This document shows positions 35,328-47,159 of a stretch of 64,000 nt of DNA, one piece after another. The stretch lies in assembly GCF_026151205.1 (NCBI RefSeq), contig NC_087078.1, positions 3,288,675 to 3,352,674 of the forward strand. The letters are read 5' to 3'. Origin of the DNA: Bolinopsis microptera. Lineage: Eukaryota; Ctenophora; Tentaculata; Lobata; Bolinopsidae. The notes beneath the pieces are model-generated. The model worked only from the letters and a program-made list of their open reading frames with translations, was not told the origin of the DNA and searched no databases. Each line of letters starts with the position of its first letter. Within the stretch, counting starts at the first letter, position 1. A program made the translations under genes and the position numbers.

Positions 35328-37464
35328 AAGAGTAAATGGTCTATAACTGCATAAAATAAACCAACGAAAATATCAAGTACTCACGATCAACTGCACTCAC
35401 CTGCAAGAAATAACCATGACAAAGAAGCAAAGTAAATTTATTCAAAGCCACACCAGGAATACATCTACCATGAGTTTTATTACCGCCTCCATAACCACAA
35501 TCCACATGAACCAACCTTAACAGCGATTTTTCTACACACGACACACACGTTCAAAGCACAATCAGTTCGACTCGATACTAAAAAGTTCAAACGTTCACAT
35601 TGTCCTTCAACCCACAAGATGACGCTTTGCAGAAAGTTAGTTAAAGGTATGTTGTTCGTGGGAGATATGCCATATTATGCCATATTAAGATAGTGCTCCT
35701 CTGTAGAAGGACACGGTGCCCACTGTAATCATGATAGACCCGTGGCGCCACGATAAATAGGCTGTGACACTCTGACTTACAGTTTTACTGGCTCGTAAGA
35801 TACTGTAGAGGGGACTCCGTGAAAATGAGTTACAGGATGTCTTACTTTAAATAAGTCTAAACAATAAGCTACTGAAATATTGTATTACAGAGGACTGCAA
35901 AAGTTTCAGCTGATAAATGAGGTATAGTAGGCAGATGACGATAGATCGGGAGTTTGTAATTACCTGCGATATCAAAATAAATGGCTGAAATTTAAACTAA
36001 TATAAAGACTCTGGTCAAAATTGCATCAATAAATCAGAAGTCTTGCAGTATATTAAATTCTTACACTTGGTTTAAATATCTTATTAAAGTCAGCAGAGGG
36101 CCGCCTGTGTGTATGGCTAATTCATATTTAATATCCATATAACTTAATACATATTTCATAAACGTTAAGTTGCTAATCTATCTACGATACATTTAAATAT
36201 ATCGAGCTTTATTATGTTAATCACACATCTCCATACAGCTCCGTGACACACATCTAAATATCTAAACGCGGAATTCTGTTCCAATATAATATATCTCCCA
36301 AGTAAATATTAATTCTAATCAACAAAAGTAAACCAATCATCGCACTAAGCTGCAGACACAGCACTATACAGTGTGATAATAAGACCAATAAAGATAGTAC
36401 AATACTACTGTAGACAGCCTAGTGTAACACACAGTGTGCAGACAACGCTAGTTACATAACGGCTACATCCGGGATACGGCACACCACCAGCTGTACTCAT
36501 ACCATGTGACATTATTGATAAAACCTGAGTAAGCCGCTTTATAGCAGCCACTTATTGTTAAAAACTGAGTAGAGTAAGCCGCTAGAAAGCAGCCACTTAT
36601 TGTTAAAAACTGAGTAGAGTAAGCCGCTAGAAAGCAGCCACTTATTGTTAAAAACTGAGTAGAGTAAGCCGCTAGAAAGCAGCCACTTGATGTAAAAGCG
36701 GCTGTCGTGAAGGGCGGCTATACTTTACTAGTAAGACAGACATTAAACGTAATTACAGAGAGCGAAGTTATATAAACTACTATTGGATCTAAAAATAAAG
36801 CTTCAGCCAAGGACGGTTAGATAACGGTTTAATGGGTGCATATTAAGGAAAAGTAGGGAGCTCTCATTCGAGCAAGAGAGTCTATAGCATGGTCCGCTGT
36901 CAGTCCAGTGCTCAGTGTAGCAATACAGTGACTGAGTGACATATCCGAGCAAGGGAGTTTATTATCGTATCTATCCGGAATATAAACTATACAGGTCCAA
37001 GTGCACACACGAGGGGTTAACATATAAATACTTAAGTAGAAATGAGTTTGAAATTTCTATCAACCATAGATGATCGTTCAAGGCGTGCAGTCACGTGACC
37101 ACCGTTTAACATCATTTAGACGGGTCACGTAAAAATATCATTATAAAAGGTGCCTTTTCGTTTTAATACAAAGTTTATTTTTCATTTTTGCCTAGTGATC
37201 AATTTTGAAAATAATAATGACTGTTGAAGTTGAACATAGAAAATAATAGTAATAGTTAACAGTAATAATAGTAATAATAGTAATTAAGAGCAGGGTATCA
37301 TTTTTCTCAGAGAAGGATAATTAAGAAATACATAATAGTAAGACGGTAAAATCATTACTAAATAATAAATTCTATCATGTTAATAATATCTAAAAAAACT
37401 TCGAAGCCTCCATTCACGGGATAGCCAGTTACCAGGCAACGCTCGCTCATGAGGAGGTAGATTT
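35328..37464. other. Intergenic region with a 45-bp minisatellite
   Basis: 36526-36690 holds about four tandem units of 45 bp (GAGTAAGCCGCTAGAAAGCA...). At about 35620-35650 a short + strand frame MTLCRKLVK is followed by GTATGT, a possible first exon with no partner found. A CT-less AT-rich stretch precedes the helicase gene's 3' end. No other gene recognised. Confidence 0.45.
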
Positions 37465-39921
37465 TCATTCATTTGTACTGATGTTGAATTGTGTTACTGT
37501 TACTGTTGCGTGTTTGCTGAATGCTTTACGAATATTAAACATAGCCGCATCCCATACTTCCTCCGACCTCGTCTCTATTTTAATTTCTGCATCTCTTTCA
37601 ATGTCGGCAGATGACTGGTCATACTTCTTACTCAAATGTGGTGGTAGTTTTATAGCTAACACTTCTGTCCCTTTTAATAAACGATGTTCTTGGGTAGTGC
37701 GAGTATAGGATGTATTCGTTTCAAAAGAATCTCTTTTCTTGAGATAATTGATATACCCATTTGTATCTCGTATAATGAGTATAATGGAACTATAAGCCCT
37801 AGCTCGTGATGCGGTTATATACATTCGCGTCAATATCTGATCGATGACTGTCATCACATCGTATTCTATGTCATACTCAATTTTCAAATAGTAAGGCCAC
37901 ATTGCCCGTGAAAACTCTATGATCCCAATCACTGCTGGCCATTCCCTTGACATTGTGTCAGCATAGTCATAAACTTTGATGTCTTGCAATTTTAATTGGC
38001 TGATCACTTTTTCACAAACTTGTCTCCAATTAATAGCGTCTTTCACTTTATCTTCTTCAATGTCTTTAAACGACATATTAAGATGATGCATCTTCAACAT
38101 ATCGGATCCATTCAATGAAACTTTTTTGTCTTCATTCACAATAACAGCAGCTTGGCTAGTTGACAATTGTTTTAGTTCATCGGTCAAGTGTCCCTCAACT
38201 AAAGCGACTATTTTTTCTTGAGATGATTCATTGCTGAATATGATATTCAACTTTGGCTTTGGACCATGAATATGATGTCCATGTTTTTGACTGATTAGAA
38301 AGATGGGTGGTATGCGTTCTTCTTTTAGCTGTCTAAATCTCACTTGCTCCTCTTCAAGGTCGATTCTTAAACCACGAATTGAGTCCAGTATTCCTGCAAT
38401 TTCGAAGCTGTTTCTCAAATTTGATGAGAGACTTGTGAGCGACTGCGTTCCTGTATGTTTCATTATAAAATTTATTTCTTTATCTTTTAAAAATAGTGTG
38501 TTGATAGTTTCGTCAAGATAACCATTCTGAAAAACATCATTACAAACCCAAAAGACCCTCTGAGAGCTGGAATTCAGATCCGAAGCCACCATCTTCATGA
38601 TTTCTTCAGATGTTCGTCGTTTCATTCCAGCAACGAAGGCGTGAAAATCGTCAATGAAAATATGATTGTTTCTTTTCAGAACAGTGCTTAGCGAAGTTTT
38701 CTTTTCATTATCATCAACAACAAACAATTTATCGGAAATCTTCTCGTCTTCAAAATATCTAACAAAAACCTTTTGGTGCGACATATAAGACCTATACGAA
38801 ATTGTTGTGGACAATGCCATGGCGGCTGTGCCAGAGTCACCAAGCGCCTTAACAAAACTATCTGCCGCAGACTTAGTTGCAACAAAAACGATGATCTTCT
38901 TCATCTTGTTGGTCTGTTTTGCGAGATCGATCACTTTTCCTAAGATAAGAATAGTTTTCCCAGAACCTGCCGGACCGTTAATGAATAATTTTTTTCGTTT
39001 ATCGTTTAATATTTTTTGTTGTTCATCTGTGAGACATTCGATACCTAAGATTTTTCTAAAAGTCTCTGACGCATTAGACACAAAACTTGACGGCGGCTGT
39101 CGCGGTCTTCGACTGATTGAAGATTTTCTTAGGAGGTCATCTACTGCCAAAATGGTTTTACCAAAATCATAAGCTTCAACGTTGAATTCATTGTCACTTT
39201 TCATGCACCAGAGACCTAAAAGGATGTATTTAATCTCAGGGCTAACTTGGGCTCTGTTAAAATTGTTCCCTGCCAAAATTAAACTATCTAGGTTTTCCAG
39301 ATCGTCTTTCGAAAGCAGAGTTCTCTTCTCATCGGGCGTGAGTGTGATTTGCTGTGAAAGTTCTTTCAGAAGATCTTTTCCAAGGGAAGCGAATATTGTG
39401 AACTGTAATATAGCTGGATTATTAGTGCCAGTTTTATTACAAATTCCCACAACTAACTCTTTAACTTGCTCACGCTGTTTCAAAGATTTCTTGTAAGTTC
39501 TTTTAAATGAGTTCTTTCCCGCACATTCTCCAGCTTTGACTTCGATAATGGCGACAAAATATTCCTGTATGATAAGGAAATCACACTCACCCTCCATCTG
39601 ATTCCAACGTTTCCCACATTCGTGTTCAACAAATAGATCGTATTGTTGGTGGGTATACTCGAAACCATGGAGCACGATGAGCCCACGTTCCTGCTCTTCC
39701 AGTAATTTGTAAACAGTTACTTCAGCTTCGTATTCCTGCTGCTGTTTCAGCTCCTTCGCCTCCTTGTTGCTCAGTTCTCCATCCGGAAACTTGTCTGGAA
39801 ATTTTGGAAGAGGTGCTTTAGGAAGCATGGTCGATAATTTGAATTTCTGCTTCACGCAATAAGTTATCGATGCTTGAGCACCAACATCTGCGATCTTTCT
39901 TCGCATATGCTCTTTGTCCAT
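37465..39921 (-). CDS. NERD-like nuclease / SF1-like helicase fusion protein, 818 residues
   Basis: From the ATG at 39921 the frame gives 818 residues. An N-terminal NERD-like (PD-(D/E)xK) region shows ECDFLII with D114 and IIEVKAGE with E127 and K129, preceded by an EAEVTVYKLLEE helix. The second half is a P-loop helicase: LTDEQQKIL (Q-motif-like, 297-305), FINGPAGSGKT (Walker A, 313-323), HIFIDDF (Walker B, 420-426), VFWVCNDVFQ (motif III-like, near 457-466), SLSSNLRNS (motif IV-like, near 500) and YITASRARAYSSIILI (motif VI-like). NERD plus UvrD/DUF2075-type ATPases occur in bacteria and in some invertebrate gene families. A role in nucleic-acid processing or defence is inference. The coding part has no intron. 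I prefer this start to the more upstream in-frame one (40155) because the preceding stretch reads as intron, with TTTTTCGGTTGTAG as a good acceptor near 39958 on the minus strand. Confidence 0.85.
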   Translation of the reverse strand: MDKEHMRRKIADVGAQASITYCVKQKFKLSTMLPKAPLPKFPDKFPDGELSNKEAKELKQQQEYEAEVTVYKLLEEQERGLIVLHGFEYTHQQYDLFVEHECGKRWNQMEGECDFLIIQEYFVAIIEVKAGECAGKNSFKRTYKKSLKQREQVKELVVGICNKTGTNNPAILQFTIFASLGKDLLKELSQQITLTPDEKRTLLSKDDLENLDSLILAGNNFNRAQVSPEIKYILLGLWCMKSDNEFNVEAYDFGKTILAVDDLLRKSSISRRPRQPPSSFVSNASETFRKILGIECLTDEQQKILNDKRKKLFINGPAGSGKTILILGKVIDLAKQTNKMKKIIVFVATKSAADSFVKALGDSGTAAMALSTTISYRSYMSHQKVFVRYFEDEKISDKLFVVDDNEKKTSLSTVLKRNNHIFIDDFHAFVAGMKRRTSEEIMKMVASDLNSSSQRVFWVCNDVFQNGYLDETINTLFLKDKEINFIMKHTGTQSLTSLSSNLRNSFEIAGILDSIRGLRIDLEEEQVRFRQLKEERIPPIFLISQKHGHHIHGPKPKLNIIFSNESSQEKIVALVEGHLTDELKQLSTSQAAVIVNEDKKVSLNGSDMLKMHHLNMSFKDIEEDKVKDAINWRQVCEKVISQLKLQDIKVYDYADTMSREWPAVIGIIEFSRAMWPYYLKIEYDIEYDVMTVIDQILTRMYITASRARAYSSIILIIRDTNGYINYLKKRDSFETNTSYTRTTQEHRLLKGTEVLAIKLPPHLSKKYDQSSADIERDAEIKIETRSEEVWDAAMFNIRKAFSKHATVTVTQFNISTNE

Positions 39922-40612
39922 GTCACGTAATAGGTTTTCAGTCGCACAACTCAACCTACAACCGAAAAAGAAAAGGTCAAATTGGAGAAGATGGAAACAA
40001 AGCGATAGGTTAAGATATACAATAGTAAATAGTTGAACCAAAAAACGGTCAATTACACGACTTATAAGATACAAAGTGAATAAATCTTCGCCTTCATATC
40101 TACAATCAGAAAATTGTAATATCTGCAAAATCAAGATAATGAATATAAAACCCATAAATGCACTGTACAGTCCCCTATGAACAATGAACTAGATATTATA
40201 CCTAAGCTGTGAAATGCCTTATAAGCTGCAGAGGGCATTATTTTACTGATCTCACAATTCACATGAGATCAGCGGGTCTTAGTTATTAGTGAGACTGTCC
40301 AAATTAGAAATATATGGATTTTCGATACGAAATCAATAAAACAAAGCATACAATACGATACAAAAGCAACAGCAAGAGACTTTACTAAGCGTGTGTTGAA
40401 ATAGGGAACCACATTCTAAAAATGAAGGTGTAGGAAGTAAATACTTGCGTGATAATGACCGAGAATGATCGTGAGGTCATTTTTACGGCTCGGTATTATC
40501 CGAGTTACACTATAGTTGGTTAGAGCTTTCGCTGACGTTGAGGTGGAAAAAACAAGCCAATATCGAGTTTTGTAGCCACAATCGCCCCGGAATAAAGCAG
40601 TAAAGGATCACA
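39922..40612. other. 5' flank of the nuclease-helicase gene
   Basis: The in-frame hydrophobic extension upstream of 39958 (to 40155) is probably intron read-through. No first exon could be fixed. Confidence 0.4.
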
Positions 40613-40760
40613 AGATAGTTAAGTGTCATCAAACAAATGATACGACGTATTCCAGGGTGATCTGCTGAAGACTCAACTAGTTTCGGCCGAAATTAGTTGA
40701 GTCTTCAGCAGATCACCCTGGAATACGTCGTATCATTTGTTTGATGACACTTAACTATCT
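40613..40760. repeat. Near-perfect 148-bp palindrome without spacer
   Basis: Starts AGATAGTTAAGTGTCATC and ends with its inverse complement at 40760. The centre is TTTCGGCCGAAA at 40686/40687. Arms of 74 bp differ at one visible position. It is flanked by two AGTTACACTATAG sequences (40502 and 40761). It could be a foldback insertion, a hairpin RNA locus, or an assembly or library artefact. Confidence 0.9.
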
Positions 40761-42745
40761 AGTTACACTATAGAGTATAGTTGAAAGAATGTGGCATAAC
40801 ATGCAATAACTTGACGTGTAATATATGGTGCGGGAGGCCGAGAGTGTTGCACGCAGTAATCGATATGCGTATTCGGTATTGGTAGTGTCGGGCAGGATCT
40901 GCAGCCACTCGAGATTTAATTAGGATACATAAACACAAACAGAAACTTGGGTGCTGGACAACAAAATGCAATTATACAGGTAGGATGACTGAATCAATGC
41001 CCTGATTGGTTGGAGACTACGTCTTATATCTTTATAAAGGACAGCAACCGAAGCGCTATGACGCAAGTTTCTTCGGTTTTAAGGAACGTCACTATAAGTA
41101 TTCACTCAAAGTGATCATATCGTCATCCACCAACATGCTCGTTACCGCCTAATGAGTCTCATTATTGCTCGCTAGCGAATAGCTCCCGATGAGATTACTG
41201 ATTGGGTGACGAAATCACTGATTAGGTGCCAAGATCACGTATCTGCAATATCACAAAAGGGTCATTACTTGGTTAAATTTCCTAGCTGAAAGCGTTCTCA
41301 CTTTATGGTGACAATAGCAAAAAAGAGGGATTGGCGTGCCACACCCACTTTAATTAATTAAATTTGACGAAACTTTCAGGAAATCTAAGTTTGACCCATA
41401 TCTATAATCTCTGAAATTTGTGAGTAATTCTAAGAAGAATTACGTGAGTAATTAAAGGGTTGCGTGTGGGCAGTTACTTTTGGGCACCCTGTAATATCGA
41501 TTACTACCGCTGCATCGACTGTATTAATTGAGTGAGACAAATTTAATACGTAAGCACGTTAGTGAGCAGTTACCGCATAGAGAACCGCATAGATAACTGA
41601 GAATTATACAACCGTGAAACACCATTACATTACAGTTAAACCTCCAGCAGATATGCGATACCTACGAACTTACTAAGGGACAAGTCAGAGAGACAAGACG
41701 TCATACTCATGTAATTAAATGATGATAATATGTGTATTATAAAGTGTCAAAAATAACAAACAGTGTACATGATCATTCAACATTTAAGGATAGTGTAATA
41801 ATTGGAAAGTTATAGCACGGTCTAAGTACTAGTGATGAATGAAAGGAAATAACTAATAAAAGTAGGAAATATCGCTTCGAAATTGAAAATAATCAATTAT
41901 CAATGTGATAATGTAACATAAAGTCCTTGAACTAAAATGAAAAACGCAATTTAATGTACTGAAATGAACAATGCCTCGTAGTGAGTGGCACACTGTAACA
42001 CTGTTACAATATAAATACAATTGCTTACCCTCCACTCCCCTCTTCATAATTTTAAGTTGCCTTTTACCCATTCTAAAATGTCTTGTTTTTTGGCTTTAAT
42101 CCGTAAAAATGACTTTCCTTCATTAATCACTCATCCTCACACTTTACTGTTCAAGCGTATTTATTATTATTATATATTTTCAGTAAAGAAGATAAACTAG
42201 AAGAAATACCTAGTGCTCCAGTACATCACGTGAGCACTAACTTGCACCACCAGTTTGTAAACTTGGAGATTCAATAATTCGGAATTATTACGGGATCTTG
42301 TTAATTTGATCTATACCATTGTGACGGTGAGAAGGACGAATACTGAGTCTTGTTTAACACTTTCTCAGTATTTTTAACAGAGCTATAACAAGTGCTCTGA
42401 GTCCTGGATTTCGTTCTCACTCTACTAAGACTAATTAAATTAATGAGTTAAGCTAGCAATTTGGACCTGCCCCTGTAATATTAAGAACTAAGAATATAGA
42501 AAAATCCTTGCACCATTCACACACCCGTAAGAATTATAACACAGTTTTCAGTATGGGCCCAGATTTACACCACTACTGTAAATCTCATTGTCGTAAACTT
42601 GGCCTTTTTGCTAAGCACAGTAGACAAAAACACTTAGACTAGCCCAAGTGTGTAGACTAATTGTGGAGCCTGATCACTAAATCCTAAGGGTGCAGCAACA
42701 CCTTTATAAGACTACCACTATAGCATTATCTTCACAACAGTTGCA
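40761..42745. other. Intergenic region, no recognised gene
   Basis: AT-rich, short frames only. 41800-42100 contains a minus frame without recognisable features. Confidence 0.45.
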
Positions 42746-44986
42746 ATGAATCTTTTCAGCTACCTTCTACTCGGAGGTCTCCTTACGACAGTAACTTGTA
42801 CGATATTCTACGCAAAGGCTGGAGCTGAAGATGGTGACGGATCCTGGTCAGCCCCCTTTGGAACGATCCAGGAGTGGTAACGAAGCAAGAGGTGGAGACG
42901 AGTGTCAGAATCAGGGAGGGAGTACCACGAGGACGGTTGAGATTAAAGGGGTTAGGGGATGGGCTATACGAAACCCACCCTTATAAGGGATACGGGGATG
43001 AGAGGCCACCTTCTTGATGGAACTGTGGAGATCAAGCCTAAACATGGTGACTGGAGATTATGGGGATATCTACTATGGTGAGATCGAGGAGACAATATGG
43101 CAGCTCTTCTACGATGATCAGATGATGACGAACGCTAGGTGGCCAAACGCAAAATGGTCAGATAAGACTGTATTCGACGGAACCAACATTGGGCAAAGAC
43201 ATCGAAGAACTCTGAAAAAGGAAAGATCATTAGCTTAACGATGACTTGAAAGACAGTGGTTTAAACATGACCGGAGCAATAGGAATCCTCAATATTGGAT
43301 CATGGAATAGTTTCATGACTAAAATAGACCATCACACTCCGGGAAGCAACGAGTTCACATATACAGATACATTTGGAAAACTACGCTACCAAGTGGAAGC
43401 ATTCTAAGTACTATTTGGAGGACAAACTGACCTTCTGGACGCTCCTGAAGAGTGGTTCTTCAACAAAGATACCAAGTACTCTACTTTAACCCTCCAGTCG
43501 GCGAAACCTTTACCGAGGTTACATCTTCCCGTGGGAAAGTTATGAGCTATGCGATGAAGATATCAGACAGCTACAATGTTGAAGTAAAGAATATTGACTT
43601 CTTTGGCACAACAGTAAAAGCAGCCGCCAACAAAGCAGCTAGAACCGGTATCAACTGGCTGAGATTTGATTCTCTTAACTTCAATTTCCCCTGCGCCTCA
43701 AAGCGTATGCTTCAAGAAGTGAGCCTATCAGAGTGCATGGTGGTAGATGGAACAGGAAATGAGGATGGAAAGATGTGGGTCAACAAACGAACCTATACAT
43801 TCTTCAACAACACGTTCCATGGTGCAGACGGTAAAGCACTGGCCTACAGTGGGTCCCACATCACCTTGCAGAACAACCTGTTCGAATACAACGACTGGAC
43901 TTCAACTAACAGTTTAGTGGGCGATGGAGGGCATGCTACCGTAGGATCACAGAGCATAAACGATGTCATGATCCGAAATACCCTTAGAAACAACGGGGAC
44001 GGAGTTGGACTTCGACCGGGTAGAGAAAACGGAGTAGTGGCCTACAATGACGTCAGTGGTACCTGCTTTGGAATGCAGAGGTTGGACGGAACCGCAATAC
44101 AGCTCGCTCAAAAGGCCCAAACAAACTCCACTGTTACCCACAACTGGGTACACGACTCCCCTAAATATGGCATTAGATTCGACGGCCAACCACCTGCTAT
44201 CGGAACACACGGTACGGTGAAGAATAACGTTGCATTCAGGTTGGATGCTGGTGGCTTGCAACTTAAGGGCGACTATCACGAGGCGGACCACAACTTAGCG
44301 TTTGACACCCTGGACGGAACAGTACGGCAATTCCCTGCTGTTCTCTGTGTTTGTGGAGGCATGTCAGAGAGAACCCTGGTGAGATGAATGCTCACTCTGT
44401 GGCAACCAACAACTTGGCTGATATTGCGTCTGGAGGTAGGAAGTATAACTTTGAAACAGGTAAACCATTACGACCACCACAGACTTGGCCGCTACATGGA
44501 GAGATTGTAAAGAACAACAAGGTCACACCAGACCTCAAGCACCTGCTCCATGACCCAGATAACAGTGACTTCAGGGTCCTCCGAAAGTTCGCAGATTCGA
44601 TGGGAGATATAGGACCGTACCGATACCAGGAGAAGATGACCGAATACTGGATACCAGGGAGAATCCTCTACAAGCCCTCATCTCCAGTCCCTCCAACCCA
44701 CTCCACCACTGTTAACAGGGTTAACCGTGATGCCCTGATGTGGTTAAACGCCTGGAGCTGCTCCAAACACCACGTTTACTTCAGCTACGACAAGGAAATG
44801 GTCTCCAACGCAAGTGGGATAGAATCAGATTCCTATGTAGGAACAGCAGATGAAGGAGGCAATGTGGTGTACCTGGGCGAGGAGCTGGAGACGCAGGTTA
44901 CTTACTACTGGAGGGTCGATGCTGTGAGGGAGGATGGTGTTGTGATCAGAGGTGATGTCTGGGATTTCACCACTTTTGGATACTAA
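42746..44986 (+). pseudogene. Secreted right-handed parallel beta-helix protein, frameshifted
   Basis: ATG at 42746 starts a signal peptide (MNLFSYLLLGGLLTTVTC) followed by IFYAKAGAEDGDGSWSAPFG, the usual start of secreted beta-helix proteins. The frame then stops at 42878-42880. Recognisable blocks follow in changing frames: IREGV (about 42905), the block ending KWSDKTVFDGTN (to about 43194), GSWNSFMTKIDHH (about 43300), LDAPEEWFFNKDTK (about 43440), a 311-codon frame from 43452 with stacked NN/DNxF-type coils (NTFHGADGKALAYSGSHI; NTLRNNGDGVGLRPG), and after another shift near 44340 a C-terminal frame (to 44986) with a fibronectin-like end (TYYWRVDAV...GDVWDFTT). Family members are carbohydrate-active or cell-surface proteins. 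The substrate is unknown. At least five small indels: either a recent pseudogene or consensus errors. Confidence 0.82.
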
Positions 44987-46509
44987 CAAGCGTGAAGCGT
45001 TGTGAATATTATTTGTTTTTGAGTTTTTGGGTGCAATGAGACTGTGGTTTTAACTTTTATTTTGTTTCTTGATTACGTATCAAATATACCTGTCTACCAA
45101 AACAAAACACTTGCCAGGAATTTAAAAATGCAAGATAAAATACTTGAAATTAATATAACAATGCGTGTCGTGGTTAAGTAAGTGTATATAATAATACAAC
45201 AAACTAATTTATATAATACTCACGATATCACACAAGTCATCCCTGAAAAATTATCAGTTATTATTAAACTAAAAATATCCAAAAGTTTGGAAAATTACCA
45301 ATCTCGCCGTTTTACTGTTTTAGAGTGGACTGAGATTGAGTAAGATTAAACAGTTTAGGCCTACTGTGAATATGAATGAACATCGTAGACACTTGACACA
45401 ATTAAGTGATAACTTAGATAAAACAAGAATTTAAAAACGTTATGATACGACAGCGGGCTACACTGAACGTTTTACTTACTCAAATACTACGCTCTTCCTT
45501 CTCTCCTTATCAGGCTCCTGGTAGATAAGAGTTGGTTAATCATGGTAGATAAGAGTTCGTGAATCGTGTGAGACTTAAAAGTTGAAATCTATTTCTTAGA
45601 AAAGTTGAAGGGCCGTGGAATGTTAGAACTGGAATTTGAACCGTGGTGGTTTAAAAAACAAAAATCTCAGAGAACAGTTGTCTCTTTGTTGTTCAAATAA
45701 AACATTGACATCTGTATTATATTTTATTACCTTACTGACAATGAGTGGACTCAGTCATGAACGATCACTATGCTTAACAACTCTATAATGACCACAGTCT
45801 TCTCCAAGATTCACACTAAACCACCAACATGACAAGATTCACAGCAAAACAGAACGCTCACATCGAATAATCACACAGCCCATCTCTAGTGGTGATGATT
45901 ATCTCTTGTTATAATATAACTTAAACCACACGTCGCTAACTCCGCGAGCTGCTGCCTGATATTGTGCGGTGAATGATTTATTGCTTGTTATGTCGTGTAA
46001 GGATCACGTGGTGATCATGTTATCCTCACGTGATATTCACGAAAAATCATTAAAACGAATCCGTTTTAAGAAAAAGTATTGAGTGCCAGATATTTCGGAT
46101 ACATCATTATTAACTTATTAAGTTGCATCAAAATAGCATCATGCACTCAAAATACAAGTTGTTTTGCAGTGTTGAATGGAAGTCACGTGATGGCCAAACA
46201 AGCCTCTCGTGTAGCCGGTAGAATGTGAAACTGCACTAAGTACTGCAGTATGCTTACTGCTTTAGCAGTGTGCAAGTGTGTACAAGCATGTAATCATTGA
46301 TTGGAGTAGAATAACTGTGCAATGTTGTGCTCCAGAGTTAATGATGAACAGCGTGTGTGAGAACTTGTCCAAGGATCCAAATTTTAACAATTGGTCAGTA
46401 TAAATTTTAAGAGAACATAACAAAATGAGAATGTAACAAATTTGCAACGATAATAACAGAAAACAACAATTTTCAAAACTCAGGATTAACAAACAAAGAT
46501 GAAAAATAC
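44987..46509. other. Intergenic or intronic region, nothing recognised
   Basis: Probably contains further 3' exons of the minus-strand calponin-homology gene, but none could be identified with confidence. Confidence 0.4.
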
Positions 46510-46992
46510 CTTATTATGATTAGTGCATTTCCTAGAGTACACCGTCTCTCCATTTCCGTTCGTCATCACGTGAGCATTCTCCAAACTCTCCATCTTCTTT
46601 TCAGCACCGTCTATCTCAACCTTCTCCACTATAGTCTGGTTGTGCTCTATGACAGAGAATATGGGGAGGTCCTTAGCTATACGGGATAGCCAGAACAGTG
46701 TTACTGCTATCTTATTGTTCCTTCGCTCCAGCTCCAAGTCGCTGAATTTATTTAGTACCTTATTTCATCTGATAAATTAATTTTTAAATTAATAAAAGGA
46801 TTACCAATCAGCTTCTACTGTCGTGCGTCAAGCTAATACCTCCCTACCAGATACGGATTAGAATTTGGGCCTAATAAGGCTCCACATTAAACTCACTCAT
46901 TCCCGAAGTAATTTTATATCATATGGTTCGAACAACATGTCTTCTTTTAACCCAACTCTTCGGCACCCATCCAAGAAAAACTGTACATTTTC
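46510..46992 (-). CDS. Two exons of a calponin-homology (CH) domain protein, partial
   Basis: Exon at 46992-46897 or shorter: acceptor ATTTACAG then ENVQFFLDGCRRVGLKEDML and FEPYDIK, matching the CH-domain core N-x-FL-x-GC-x-x-x-G-x-x-x-x-x-LFEP-x-D. Exon at 46741-46510: acceptor AAATTCAG, (D)LELERRNNKIAVTLFWLSR, the last CH helix (RN-x-x-x-VA-x-TL-x-x-LSR), then a polar tail to CTNHNK with donor GTATTT. CH domains bind actin or signalling partners. The junction is odd: the obvious donor GTGAGT at 46896 leaves a TGA at the end of the first exon and a phase mismatch, while domain alignment favours a join after EPYD. Upstream exons should lie above 47.0 kb, where repeats and damaged sequence follow. 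Confidence 0.7.
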
Positions 46993-47159
46993 CTGTAAAT
47001 AATTTCAAACATTTCAAGTCTCGTAATGCAAAAAAACAAGAAACTGCTAAAACAGATTAAAAAAGAAAACAACTATAACTCAACTATGACTTATGAGTAA
47101 CTAACTAAAAGTCAAAATTAGTGAACAAATTATCCTATTATGAACATTTTATAAGGATG

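Noticed and set aside
35620-35655. Possible first exon MTLCRKLVK with a GTATGT donor on the + strand
   Set aside because: No downstream exon could be identified, so a chance match is likely.
39922-40155. The N-terminal extension of the nuclease-helicase from the upstream in-frame start
   Set aside because: It is hydrophobic and low-complexity, and a good splice acceptor lies between it and the ATG at 39921, so it is most likely intron read-through.
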